A stretch of 64,000 nucleotides of DNA, taken from positions 620,001 through 684,000 of the forward strand of contig NZ_JALPKR020000002.1 of the NCBI RefSeq assembly GCF_023195515.1, given 5' to 3'. The notes under the pieces were generated by a model. The model was not told the origin of the DNA. It saw nothing but the letters and a program-made list of their open reading frames with translations, and made no database searches. This document shows, piece by piece, positions 17,591 through 26,273 of the stretch (position 1 is its first letter; each line of letters starts with the position of its first letter). The translations under genes were made by a program, and so were the position numbers. The DNA is from Variovorax sp. S12S4. GTDB lineage: Bacteria; Pseudomonadota; Gammaproteobacteria; Burkholderiales; Burkholderiaceae_C.

Positions 17591-18424
17591 TCAGGCCGTG
17601 ACGATCCAACCCTCGATCGGATCGAAGTTCTCCGGCAAGCCGAAACCCGGCCCGGGAGTGGATACGCGTTGCGCGCTCCACGCGGCCTGAACAAGGCAAA
17701 GCACCGCATCGATGTGATCGCCGCGCGCATCTCCCGGCAATTCGGTGCGTTGCGCCTTGCTGAGCGCCACCCGCAGGCCCAGCCGCGTGTTGCCCGCCTC
17801 GAGCGCGGCGAGCAGGCTCGTGCGCGCCGCCAGCCGCTCGGGCGTTTGCTTGGCCGCCTCGTCGCTCTTGTAGCTGCGGCGGCCGATCAGCTCGCGGGCC
17901 AGCAGCCCGGGGTAGGCCTCGAGCGCGATGCGGTCTTTGTTGCTGCCGATGTGCAGCCCCGGAAGGCTCGCGCCGGCAGCCAGGAGCGGCGGCACGCCCG
18001 CATGGAGCATGAAAGCCACCGGCGGGTTGACCCATTTCATCGACGTGCTCGAACCGGCGGGCGCATCGGTGGCGCGGTGCGCAAACTTGCCGCCGACCGG
18101 GCGCGCCGCACAGAACGCGGCAAAGGTGGCGCGAATCTCCGCGCGGCTCAGGCCTGCATAGTGGGCCATGAGCGCGTTCCATTCCAGCGGCCACCGCAGG
18201 TGCTCGACCAGTTCGCGCGGAAGGCCGAACGGAAAATCGAAGCCGCCGATCCACGCCGGCTCGCTGCGCAGCCACTCGGCCCAGGCGCCGAGCGTGGTGA
18301 AGCGCTGGAGGCCCGTCAGCACCAGTTCGCCCGCCCCGCTGGTGCGTCCGGCGGCGACGACGATCGGCTTGCGCGACGTGGGTGCGCAGGAAAAATCGCA
18401 TCCGAACAGCAGCGGCGAATTCAT
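17591..18424 (-). CDS. DUF429 domain-containing protein
   Basis: The 277-residue protein opens with FGCDFSCAPTSRKPIVVA, contains WIGGFDFPFGLPRELVEHL and ends with a segment carrying DARGDHIDAVLCLVQAAW. These acidic, RNase H-like motifs fit the DUF429 family (predicted nuclease fold). No function is known. I preferred ATG 18424 because the longer start at 18460 runs into the upstream gene. It lies one base after the DMT transporter gene on the same strand, so both are probably co-transcribed. Confidence 0.8.
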   Translation of the reverse strand: MNSPLLFGCDFSCAPTSRKPIVVAAGRTSGAGELVLTGLQRFTTLGAWAEWLRSEPAWIGGFDFPFGLPRELVEHLRWPLEWNALMAHYAGLSRAEIRATFAAFCAARPVGGKFAHRATDAPAGSSTSMKWVNPPVAFMLHAGVPPLLAAGASLPGLHIGSNKDRIALEAYPGLLARELIGRRSYKSDEAAKQTPERLAARTSLLAALEAGNTRLGLRVALSKAQRTELPGDARGDHIDAVLCLVQAAWSAQRVSTPGPGFGLPENFDPIEGWIVTA

Positions 18425-18425
18425 C

Positions 18426-19306
18426 TCACCCCAGCGCGAGTGCCACCACCCCGGCGGCAATGAAAGCTGCGCCCAGCAGCCGCAGCAGGCGATCGCCCTC
18501 GCGCAGCAGATGGCCGCCGATCAGCGCGGCGAAAAGCATCGAGACTTCGCGCGCCGGCGCAACATGGGAAATGGGCGCCTGCTGCACCGCATAGAGCACC
18601 AGCACATACGAAACGGGGCTGATCACCGCCACCAGCAGTGCGTACTTCCACTGCGCGCGCCACATCCGCGCCGTTTCGGTGCGGTCGTGCAGCCCGGCGG
18701 GCAGCAGCAGGCCCACGCGCACCAGGTTGCCGAAGTAGTCGAGCAGGATCGGGGACATCGCCAGGAATTTCACCGCATAGCTGTCGGCCACTGTGTAGGC
18801 CGCGATGAAGGCCCCCGTCAGCACGCCGTAGCGAACGCCCTTGTGAACCCGCGCGCGCTGGGCCGGGTCATGCTTCTTGCGCCAAAGGCCCGGTCCGCCG
18901 GCCACCAGGAAGACACCCAGCACCACGCCCGCAATGCCCGCGACGCCGACGAGGCTGATGCGCTCGCCAAGGAACAGGATGGCGACCAGCGAGGACAGCA
19001 GCGGTCCCGAACCGCGCGCCAGCGGATAGACCACGGTGAGATCGGACTTGCGGTAGCCGCGAAGCAGAATGACGTAGTAGATGACGTGCAACACACCGCT
19101 CAGCACGACGAAGCCCCACTCCTTCAAGCCCCAGGTCGGCACCACGCTCCAGCCCAGCGTGACGCCCACGGGGGCCCACACAACGGCCATGAAGACGCCG
19201 CTTTGCAACGCGAAGCGTGCGTCGCCGTTCGCCTTTTGGCGGCGATGTTCCAGCTGGCGTGAATGATCCCGGCAAGCAGGATCAATGCGAAGGCGGAGAG
19301 CGGCAC
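18426..19306 (-). pseudogene. EamA/DMT-family transporter, broken by a one-base frameshift
   Basis: The N-terminus (GTG at 19306, PLSAFALILLAGIIHASWNIAAK) and the rest (from about FALQSGVFMAVVWAPVG to 18426) lie in different frames. Adding one A to the A4 run on the minus strand (T4 at 19234-19237) restores AAKKANGDARFALQSG and a 293-residue protein with about ten membrane helices and two EamA halves. A TAA lies three codons before the GTG, so no earlier start exists. Either a recent frameshift inactivated the gene or the base is a sequencing error. The substrate is unknown. Confidence 0.8.
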
Positions 19307-19362
19307 CCCGGGTTATGCGAGGCCGGGAGAACGCGGAGTGCCTGGCGCGGGCACCACTGGCC

Positions 19363-19785
19363 TCAGTGGCGGCCGACGATGGCCGCGGTGGCCATCAGTT
19401 CCTCGAGCAGCGCCAGCGAGACCTTGCCCGACACCGCATACGGATTCAGCTCGGGCTTTTCCGAGTACTTGAGCAGCGTCGAGGCGTTGAGCTTGGAGAG
19501 GTTGACCTGCCCCATGGTCCAGCCACCGAAGCGGCGCTCGGAAATTTCTTCGTAGTGCAGCAGCACCACGTCCTTGTGGCGCGCATCGCGCTGGATGTGG
19601 CCGTAGAGTTCGCTCACGGCCATGCGCCCGCCTTCGATGGCCTGCAGGAAGGTGCCGGCACCGTAGCAAAGAATGCCCGTGATGCCGCAGGACGGGTTGT
19701 GCGTGCGCGATTGCGCAAGGATGGCGTCGATGGCCTCGGGGCTGGTATCGACGGCGCGGCTGGCGTAGAGAAGTCGGACCAGCAT
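19363..19785 (-). CDS. BLUF-domain blue-light sensor
   Basis: The 140-residue protein is a short BLUF protein that should bind FAD and sense blue light. Key residues match the family: Tyr7 (RLLYASRA), Asn30 (THNPSCGITGILCY), Gln48 (FLQAIEG), and Trp89/Met91 (GGWTMGQV). Residues 95-140 form a C-terminal helical cap, and there is no output domain, as in PixD-type proteins. The ATG starts two bases after the folE stop with its ribosome site inside folE, so it is coupled to GTP cyclohydrolase I. Confidence 0.93.
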   Translation of the reverse strand: MLVRLLYASRAVDTSPEAIDAILAQSRTHNPSCGITGILCYGAGTFLQAIEGGRMAVSELYGHIQRDARHKDVVLLHYEEISERRFGGWTMGQVNLSKLNASTLLKYSEKPELNPYAVSGKVSLALLEELMATAAIVGRH

Positions 19786-19787
19786 GT

Positions 19788-20519
19788 TCAGCTCCTCCTC
19801 GGTAGCAGCGAGAGGAATTCGCGGCGCAGGCTCGGGTCTTTGAGGAACACGCCGCGCATCACGGAGTTGATCATCTTGCTGTCCATTTCCTTCACGCCGC
19901 GCCAGGCCATGCAGAAGTGCTCGGCTTCCATCACGAGCGCCAGGCCGTCGGGCTGGGTTTTTTCCTGGATCAGGTCGGCCAGCTGCACCACCGCCTCTTC
20001 CTGGATCTGGGGCCGGCCCATGACCCATTCGGCAAGGCGCGCGTATTTCGACAGGCCGATCACGTTGGTGTGCTCGTTGGGCATGATGCCGATCCACAGC
20101 TTGCCTATGATCGGGCAGAAGTGGTGCGAGCAGGCGCTGCGCACGGTGATCGGGCCGACGATCATCAGCTCGTTCAGGTGCTCGGCATTCGGAAATTCGG
20201 TGAGCGAAGGCGGCGCCACGTAGCGGCCCCTGAACACTTCGTTGAGGTACATCTTGGCCACGCGGCGCGCTGTGTTGCCGGTGTTGTGGTCGTTCTCGAG
20301 GTCGATTACCAGGCTTTCGAGCACGCCCTTCATCTTCACTTCGACCTCGTCGAGCAGCGACTCGAGTTCGCCGGGTTCGATGAACTCGGCAATGTTGTCG
20401 TTGGCGTTGAAGCGCTTGCGCGCGGCAGTCAGGCGTTCGCGGATCTTCACCGAGACGGGGGTGCCCTCGTCGTCGTTGTTTCCGTCAGGGCGCGGTTCCA
20501 CGTCGGTTTTCCTCAGCAT
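19788..20519 (-). CDS. folE: GTP cyclohydrolase I
   Basis: The 243-residue enzyme converts GTP to 7,8-dihydroneopterin triphosphate, the first step of folate and pterin synthesis. Zinc and active-site motifs are visible in VRSACSHHFCPIIGKLWIGIMPN and in AEHFCMAWRGV. VAKMYLNEVFRG and QIQEEAVVQLADLIQE are also typical. The first 25 residues are a polar extension (RPDGNNDDEG). The gene is followed two bases later by the BLUF gene and lies downstream of nudB, whose enzyme acts on the FolE product. Confidence 0.96.
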   Translation of the reverse strand: MLRKTDVEPRPDGNNDDEGTPVSVKIRERLTAARKRFNANDNIAEFIEPGELESLLDEVEVKMKGVLESLVIDLENDHNTGNTARRVAKMYLNEVFRGRYVAPPSLTEFPNAEHLNELMIVGPITVRSACSHHFCPIIGKLWIGIMPNEHTNVIGLSKYARLAEWVMGRPQIQEEAVVQLADLIQEKTQPDGLALVMEAEHFCMAWRGVKEMDSKMINSVMRGVFLKDPSLRREFLSLLPRRS

Positions 20520-20583
20520 CCGCGCATGGTATCAGCGAACGCATTTTGCAGGCCCGGCAGGGAGAAGCCAGCAAAAGCGCGCC

Positions 20584-21336
20584 TCATGCCAGCACAAAAT
20601 CGGCCACCAGCGGCAGGTGGTCAGACATTCGCGCCCAGATCGGCCCGCGCGGCACCGAACAGGCCACCGGCTCCAGGTGCCGCCCATAGACGAAGTCGAG
20701 CTGCGCCACGGGCAGGCGCGAGGGATAGGTAAGGGTTCGCGACCCGCGCAGGTCGCTGGTGTCGCGCAGTCCCATGGCGTTCATGGCGTAGCGCATGCGC
20801 GCGCCCCAGTCGTTGAAGTCGCCCGCAACCACCACCGCCTCGCCGGCCGGCACTTCGCGCTCGATGAACTCCCGCAACCGCGCAACCTGCCGCACGCGGC
20901 TGCCCTTGATGAGCCCCAGGTGCACGACGATGGCATGCACGGGCCGGCCCTCCACCTCGATGACCACGTGCAGCAGCCCGCGCTGCTCGAAGCGGTGGTC
21001 GGAAATGTCCTGGTGGCCGGTGCGGATCACGGGCCAGCGGGTCAGCAGGGCATTGCCGTGCTCGCCGTGGCGCGTGATGGCATTGGTTTCATAAACCGCG
21101 GTGTAGCCCTCGGGCGCCAGGAAGTCGGCCTGGGGAAGCTCTGGCCAGCGCTCGAAGCGGAGCGCAGCCTGCCGGTTCATCTTGCGCACCTCCTGCAGGC
21201 AGACGATGTCGGCGTCGAGCTGCTCGATGGCGTGCCCCAGGTTGTGGATCTCCAGCCGCCGTGCCGGCCCGATGCCTTGCACACCCTTGTGGATGTTGTA
21301 GGTCGCGACCCGAAGGGTGTGTGCCGGCAGGTTCAT
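20584..21336 (-). CDS. Endonuclease/exonuclease/phosphatase (EEP) family hydrolase
   Basis: The 250-residue protein has the EEP fold. ATYNIHKGVQG gives the Asn, VCLQEVRKMN the metal-binding Glu, VVAGDFNDWGARM the Asp-x-Asn, and ARMSDHLPLVADF the catalytic Asp-His. The substrate could be DNA, phosphoinositide-like lipid or another phosphodiester. I chose ATG 21336 because it forms an ATGA overlap with the nudB stop and begins just before RVATYNIHKG. It sits between nudB and folE on the same strand. Confidence 0.9.
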   Translation of the reverse strand: MNLPAHTLRVATYNIHKGVQGIGPARRLEIHNLGHAIEQLDADIVCLQEVRKMNRQAALRFERWPELPQADFLAPEGYTAVYETNAITRHGEHGNALLTRWPVIRTGHQDISDHRFEQRGLLHVVIEVEGRPVHAIVVHLGLIKGSRVRQVARLREFIEREVPAGEAVVVAGDFNDWGARMRYAMNAMGLRDTSDLRGSRTLTYPSRLPVAQLDFVYGRHLEPVACSVPRGPIWARMSDHLPLVADFVLA

Positions 21337-21806
21337 CTGGCAAATTCTGGCAGCAACAGAATGGCTTCGGCATTCGACGGAGAAAAGCACGCGTCGGCCG
21401 CCTCGCGGTAGGGCAGCCATTTCCAGTCGGTGTGCTCGCGGGGCGCCAGGGTGGGCACCAGGCGCTCGGGCACGCACAGGCCGAACAGGTGTTCGGTGTT
21501 GTGCGTCACGCCCGGTTCATAGCGTGCGCGCCAGCCTGGGTAGATTTCGTAGACGTTGCTCAGCTGCCAATCGACCAGCCCCGCGGCCAGGGGCGTGCCC
21601 TCGCCGCATTGGATGCCGGTTTCCTCGGCCACCTCGCGCGCCGCGGTGAGCATGAGCGGCTCGTCGGCCAAGTCCTTGCTGCCGGTGACCGATTGCCAGA
21701 AGTCATTGGCATCGGCACGCCGGATCAGCAGCACGTCGAGCGCCGGCGTATGAATGACGACCAGCACCGACTCCGGAATCTTCCAGGGCCGGGTGCTCGT
21801 CGTCAT
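21333..21806 (-). CDS. nudB: Dihydroneopterin triphosphate diphosphatase (Nudix)
   Basis: The 157-residue Nudix hydrolase should remove pyrophosphate from dihydroneopterin triphosphate in folate synthesis. The Nudix box is visible around GSKDLADEPLMLTAAREVAEETGI, with one residue more than usual between the Gly and first Glu. NVYEIYPGWRARYEPGVTHNTEHLFGL is typical of NudB. It overlaps the EEP gene as ATGA and follows aspS by seven bases. The folE gene downstream supplies its substrate, which supports the assignment. Confidence 0.93.
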   Translation of the reverse strand: MTTSTRPWKIPESVLVVIHTPALDVLLIRRADANDFWQSVTGSKDLADEPLMLTAAREVAEETGIQCGEGTPLAAGLVDWQLSNVYEIYPGWRARYEPGVTHNTEHLFGLCVPERLVPTLAPREHTDWKWLPYREAADACFSPSNAEAILLLPEFAR

Positions 21807-21813
21807 GGGCGCA

Positions 21814-23619
21814 TCAGGCGGTTTGGGGCGTGTTGCGCAGCTTGATGTGCAGCTCGCGCAACTGCTTCTCGTCGACCGGGCTCGGCGCCTGCGTGAGCAG
21901 GTCTTGCGCGCGCTGGGTCTTGGGGAAGGCGATCACGTCGCGGATCGACTCGGCACCGGTCATCAGCATGACCAGGCGGTCGAGGCCGATGGCGATGCCG
22001 CCATGCGGCGGGGCGCCGTATTGCAGGGCGTCGAGCAGGAAGCCGAACTTGAGCTGGGCGTCCTCGGCGCTGATCTTGAGCGCGCGGAACACCTTGCTCT
22101 GCACTTCCTCGCGGTGGATACGCACCGAGCCGCCGCCCATCTCGATGCCGTTGAGCACCATGTCGTAGGCCTTGGCAATGCACTTCTCGGGGGCCGTGTC
22201 CATGAGGTCTTCATGGCCGTCCTTCGGCGCGGTGAACGGGTGGTGCACGGCGCTCCAGCGCTGGCCTTCCTCGTCAAACTCGAACATCGGGAAGTCGACC
22301 ACCCACAGGGGCGCCCAGCGGTCGTCGAACAGGCCGGCCTTCTTGCCGAAGGCGCTGTGGCCGATCTTCACGCGCAGCGCGCCGATGGCGTCGTTGACGA
22401 TCTTTTCCTTGTCGGCACCGAAGAACAGGATGTCGCCGTTGCGGGCGCCCGTGCGGGCGATGATCTCGGCCAGCGAGGCGTCGTCGAGGTTCTTGACGAT
22501 CGGGCTCTGCAGACCTTCGCGGCCGGCGGCTGCGTCGTTCACCTTGATGTAGGCCAGGCCCTTGGCGCCGTAGATCTTGACGAACTCCTGGTACGCGTCG
22601 ATCTCGCCGCGCGACAGGCCGCCTTCGGCTCCGCCGCCCGGCACGCGCAGCGCAACCACACGGCCGCCCTGCATGGTGGCGGCGTTGGAGAACACCTTGA
22701 ACTCGACGCGCTTCATGAGCTCGGTGAGTTCGGTGAACTCGAGCTTCACGCGCAGGTCGGGCTTGTCGGAGCCGTACTTGAACATGGCGTCCGCGTACGT
22801 CATGGTCGGGAACACCGGCAGGTCGATGCCCGCGGCATTGCGGAACACGTTGCGGATCATGCCCTCGAACATCTCGCGGATTTCTTCTTCGGCGAGGAAC
22901 GAGGTCTCGATGTCGATCTGCGTGAATTCGGGCTGGCGGTCTGCGCGCAGGTCTTCGTCGCGGAAGCACTTCACGATCTGGTAGTACCGGTCGTAGCCGG
23001 CCACCATCAAGAGCTGCTTGAAGAGCTGGGGCGACTGCGGCAGCGCAAAGAAGCTGCCGTCGTGCACGCGGCTGGGCACCAGGTAGTCGCGCGCGCCTTC
23101 GGGCGTGGACTTGCCGAGCATCGGGGTTTCGATGTCGATGAAGCCGTTGGCGTCGAGGAACTTGCGCGTTTCCATCGTCACCTTGTAGCGCAGCATCATG
23201 TTCCGCTGCATGGCCGGGCGGCGCAGGTCGAGCACGCGGTGCGTGAGGCGGGTGGTTTCCGACAGGTTGTCGTCGTCCAGCAGGAACGGGGGCGTGACCG
23301 AGGGGTTGAGCACCTTGAGCTCATGGCACAACACTTCGATCTTGCCGCTCTTGAGCTGGTCGTTGGTGGTGCCTTCGGGGCGCGCGCGCACCAGGCCGGT
23401 GATCTGCACGCAGAACTCGTTGCGCAGGTTCTCGGCCACGGCGAAGGTGGAGGCGCGGTCGGGGTCGCACACCACCTGCACGTAGCCTTCGCGGTCGCGC
23501 ACGTCGACGAAGATCACGCCGCCATGGTCGCGGCGGCGGTTGACCCAGCCGCACAGGGTGACGGTTTGGCCCATCAGGGCTTCGGTCACAAGACCGCAAT
23601 AGTGAGTACGCATGGCCAT
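21814..23619 (-). CDS. aspS: Aspartate-tRNA ligase
   Basis: The 601-residue class II synthetase has an N-terminal OB anticodon-binding domain (residues 1-110, [24 protein letters not shown]), the catalytic core with motif 2 [18 protein letters not shown], the inserted GAD domain (about 290-420), and motif 3 [15 protein letters not shown]. The length is that of bacterial AspRS. Many beta-proteobacterial enzymes of this type are non-discriminating; I saw no residue that decides this here. It is followed by nudB and preceded by a DUF502 gene. Confidence 0.97.
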   Translation of the reverse strand: MAMRTHYCGLVTEALMGQTVTLCGWVNRRRDHGGVIFVDVRDREGYVQVVCDPDRASTFAVAENLRNEFCVQITGLVRARPEGTTNDQLKSGKIEVLCHELKVLNPSVTPPFLLDDDNLSETTRLTHRVLDLRRPAMQRNMMLRYKVTMETRKFLDANGFIDIETPMLGKSTPEGARDYLVPSRVHDGSFFALPQSPQLFKQLLMVAGYDRYYQIVKCFRDEDLRADRQPEFTQIDIETSFLAEEEIREMFEGMIRNVFRNAAGIDLPVFPTMTYADAMFKYGSDKPDLRVKLEFTELTELMKRVEFKVFSNAATMQGGRVVALRVPGGGAEGGLSRGEIDAYQEFVKIYGAKGLAYIKVNDAAAGREGLQSPIVKNLDDASLAEIIARTGARNGDILFFGADKEKIVNDAIGALRVKIGHSAFGKKAGLFDDRWAPLWVVDFPMFEFDEEGQRWSAVHHPFTAPKDGHEDLMDTAPEKCIAKAYDMVLNGIEMGGGSVRIHREEVQSKVFRALKISAEDAQLKFGFLLDALQYGAPPHGGIAIGLDRLVMLMTGAESIRDVIAFPKTQRAQDLLTQAPSPVDEKQLRELHIKLRNTPQTA

Positions 23620-23652
23620 ATCTTGATTTCCAGCGCCGCGAAGGCGCGTTTC

Positions 23653-24273
23653 TTACTTGTTCGCGAGGGTCGAGGGGCCGCCGGGAACGACCACGCCCAT
23701 CGAGACGATGTATTTGAGCGCTTCGTCCACGCTCATCTTGAGTTCGATGCAATCGCTGCGCTTGAGCATCACGAAATAACCGCCCGTCGGATTGGGCGTT
23801 GTGGGTACATAGACGCTGAGGTAGTCGCCGCCGCCCAGGTGCTCGACCACGTCGCTACCCGGCGCGCCGGTCACGAAGGCGATGGTCCACACGCCCTCTC
23901 GGGGCCACTGCACCAGCACCGCGGTGCGAAAGGCGTTGCCGTTTTCGGAGAACAGCGTGTCGGACACCTGCTTGACGCTGGAGTAGATCGAGCGCACCAC
24001 GGGAATGCGCCGCACCACCGCGTCGCCCCAACCGAGCAGGCGCTTGCCCACGAAGTTGCTTGCAATGGCGCCGACGCCCAGCAAGATGGCCAGCGTGAGC
24101 AGCACGCCGAGCCCGCGCACGTTGTTTTCGTGCAGCCATGTCTGCCAGACCACCGGCAGCACCCAGAGCGTCTGGTCCAGCGTGTCGATGATCCACTTCA
24201 GCACCGCCAGGGTGATGAACAGCGGAACGATGACCAGCAAGCCGGAAAACAGCCATTTGCGCAGGGCGAGCAT
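23653..24273 (-). CDS. DUF502 inner-membrane protein
   Basis: The 206-residue protein has two N-terminal membrane helices (LFSGLLVIVPLFITLAVLKWII and GVLLTLAILLGVGAIASNFVG) and a soluble C-terminal part with RIPVVRSIYSSVKQVSDTL and VYVPTTPNPTGGYFVML. These are hallmarks of DUF502. The function is unknown. I chose ATG 24273 because it precedes LRKWLFSGLLVIVPL directly. It stands between fmdB-like and aspS genes, a conserved order in Burkholderiales. Confidence 0.92.
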   Translation of the reverse strand: MLALRKWLFSGLLVIVPLFITLAVLKWIIDTLDQTLWVLPVVWQTWLHENNVRGLGVLLTLAILLGVGAIASNFVGKRLLGWGDAVVRRIPVVRSIYSSVKQVSDTLFSENGNAFRTAVLVQWPREGVWTIAFVTGAPGSDVVEHLGGGDYLSVYVPTTPNPTGGYFVMLKRSDCIELKMSVDEALKYIVSMGVVVPGGPSTLANK

Positions 24274-24296
24274 GGTGTGTTGTTCTCGGTCGCTCG

Positions 24297-24638
24297 TCAG
24301 TCGCTCTTGGCGGCAGCTGGCGCCGGCGCAGGGCTGGAGGCAGGGGCGGGTGCAGGCGCGGGGCTGGAAGCCTCCGCGGTCTTGGCGGCTGGCGCGGCGG
24401 CGCTGTCGCCATTGCTCGCGGGTGCAGCGGTGGCGGCTTCGGCCTTCTTGCCGCCGCCATCGCGGAAGTCGGTCACGTACCAGCCGGAACCCTTGAGCTG
24501 GAAACCGGCGGCGGTGACCTGCTTTTCGAAGGCACTCGCGCCGCATGCCGGACACACCGTGAGCGGCGCATCGGACATTTTTTGCAGGGCGTCCTTGGCA
24601 AAGCCGCAGGCGCTGCACTTGTAGGCGTAAATGGGCAT
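24297..24638 (-). CDS. FmdB-family zinc ribbon protein with Ala/Pro tail
   Basis: The 113-residue protein starts with an FmdB zinc ribbon, MPIYAYKCSACGFAKDALQKM and CPACGASAF, giving two CxxC pairs. Residues 45-65 hold the usual GFQLKGSGWYVTDFRDG segment. The last 45 residues are a low-complexity Ala/Pro/Ser/Lys stretch. The role is unknown, perhaps regulatory by zinc binding. It is the gene before DUF502 and aspS on the same strand. Confidence 0.9.
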   Translation of the reverse strand: MPIYAYKCSACGFAKDALQKMSDAPLTVCPACGASAFEKQVTAAGFQLKGSGWYVTDFRDGGGKKAEAATAAPASNGDSAAAPAAKTAEASSPAPAPAPASSPAPAPAAAKSD

Positions 24639-24770
24639 GGAATTGAGTAAAAAAGCGGCGCAAAAACCGAGCAGAGGCCGCTCGCAAAGCCCTCGATTAT
24701 AAGGGTGCCCCTGCAGGCATGAACCCGCATGGCCCGGCCAGTGCACCCGTGGAACCGGCTCTGCCAGGCC

Positions 24771-24820
24771 GCCGGGTGCGCCCCCAGTGGGGGAGGCGCC
24801 AAAGGCGCTTCGGGGGCGTT
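24771..24820. repeat. GC-rich palindromic intergenic element
   Basis: In the 183-base gap between the symporter and fmdB-like genes, the plus strand reads GCGCCCCCAGTGGGGGAGGC, followed by GCCAAAGGCGCTTCGGGGGC. It contains nested inverted repeats: CCCCC/GGGGG around AGT, and GGCGCC/GGCGC around AAA. The minus-strand transcript of the symporter has ended just before it, so it can form a terminator-like stem. It resembles the C/G-rich palindromes at 1991-2104 in style. Confidence 0.5.
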
Positions 24821-24821
24821 C

Positions 24822-26261
24822 CTAGGCTGCGAGCATCCGGTGCGGCGTGCGGGTGTTGGTCACCCACTGCGGCGCCAGCGATCCGGCCACCATGCCGCCG
24901 AACGAGGCGAGCACGCCGGCCAGCTGGGCCGGAAACTCGGCGCCCCAGGGCATCGACAGGAACAGCAGCCAGGTGCCGATGCCGAACAGGATCGAAGCGA
25001 GCGCCCCCTGCGTGGTGCCGCGGCGCCAGTAAAGCCCGCACACCAGCGGCACGAAGGCGCCGACCAGCGGCACCTGGTAGGCGCCCGACACCAGTTCGTA
25101 GATGGGCGTGCCCTGCATGCGGATGGCATAGGCCAGCACGGCCGCGCTGAAGACCAGCACCGTGATGCGCATGGTCATGAGGTTCTGGCGGTCGGTGCCC
25201 GCGGGCCGGAACTGGCGCCAGATGTTCTCGGTGAAGGTAACGCTCGGCGCCAGCAGCGTGGCCGAGGCGGTCGACTTGATGGCCGACAGCAGCGCGCCGA
25301 AGAAGAGCACCTGCATCACGAACGGCATCTTCTCGAGCACCAGGGTCGGCAGCACCTTCTGCGGATCGTCCTTGAGCAGCGCGGCGGTCTGCTCCGGCAT
25401 GATCAGCAGCGCGCTGGCCACCAGGAACATCGGCACGAAGGCGAACAGGATGTATGCCACGCCGCCGATGACCGGCCCGCGCGTTGCGGCCTTGACGCTG
25501 TTGGCGGACATGACGCGCTGGAACACGTCCTGCTGCGGAATGGAGCCGAGCATCATCGTGATGGCCGCGGCAAGGAAGAACACCATGTCGTGCCAGTTGG
25601 GCTCGGGCCAGAACTTGAAGAGGTCCTTGCTGACCGCGAAGGCCACCACCTTGTCGGCGCCGCCGGCCATGTTGCCGGCGAACACCGCAATGATGGCAAG
25701 CCCCGCGACGAGGATGATCATCTGGATGAAGTCGGTCACCGCCACCGACCACATGCCGCCGAAGAGGGTGTAGGCCAGGATGGAAACCACCCCGATCACC
25801 ATGCCCACCGGAATGCTGATGGCGCCGGCGGAAAGCACGTTGAACACCAGCCCGAGCGCCGTGACCTGCGCCGACACCCAGCCCAGGTAGCTCAGCATGA
25901 TGATGAGCGAGCAGGCCACCTCCACGCCGCGGCCGTAGCGCTCGCGGTAGTAGTCGCTGATGGTCAGCAGGGTCATGCGGTAGAGCTTGCCCGCGAAGAA
26001 CAGCCCGACCAGGATGAGGCAGGTGCCCGCGCCGAACGGATCTTCGACCACGCCGTTCAGCCCGCTTTCGATGAACTTGGCCGGAATGCCGAGCACCGTT
26101 TCGGAGCCGAACCAGGTGGCGAAGGTGGTCGTCACGATCATGAAGAGCGGCAGGTGCCGCCCAGCAATGGCGAAGTCGGTGGTGTTCTTCACCCGCTTGG
26201 CGGCGTAGAGGCCGATCGCAATGGTGACCAGCAGATAAACGACAACCAGCGTCAGCAACAC
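24822..26261 (-). CDS. Sodium:solute symporter family transporter
   Basis: The 479-residue protein has about 13 membrane helices and belongs to the SSS family. VKNTTDFAIAGRHLPLFMIVTTTFATWFGSETVLGIPAKFIESGLNGV matches the sodium-binding first repeat, and TLFGGMWSVAVTDFIQMIILVAGL is the family signature. The substrate cannot be told; relatives move proline, pantothenate, acetate and other compounds. It is 12 bases downstream of ubiB on the same strand. Confidence 0.9.
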   Translation of the reverse strand: MLLTLVVVYLLVTIAIGLYAAKRVKNTTDFAIAGRHLPLFMIVTTTFATWFGSETVLGIPAKFIESGLNGVVEDPFGAGTCLILVGLFFAGKLYRMTLLTISDYYRERYGRGVEVACSLIIMLSYLGWVSAQVTALGLVFNVLSAGAISIPVGMVIGVVSILAYTLFGGMWSVAVTDFIQMIILVAGLAIIAVFAGNMAGGADKVVAFAVSKDLFKFWPEPNWHDMVFFLAAAITMMLGSIPQQDVFQRVMSANSVKAATRGPVIGGVAYILFAFVPMFLVASALLIMPEQTAALLKDDPQKVLPTLVLEKMPFVMQVLFFGALLSAIKSTASATLLAPSVTFTENIWRQFRPAGTDRQNLMTMRITVLVFSAAVLAYAIRMQGTPIYELVSGAYQVPLVGAFVPLVCGLYWRRGTTQGALASILFGIGTWLLFLSMPWGAEFPAQLAGVLASFGGMVAGSLAPQWVTNTRTPHRMLAA

Positions 26262-26273
26262 GGGGACTCTCCT

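Noticed and set aside
21754..24624. A 956-residue plus-strand ORF opposite nudB, aspS and DUF502
   Set aside because: It covers three well-supported minus-strand genes and has a shadow-type composition.
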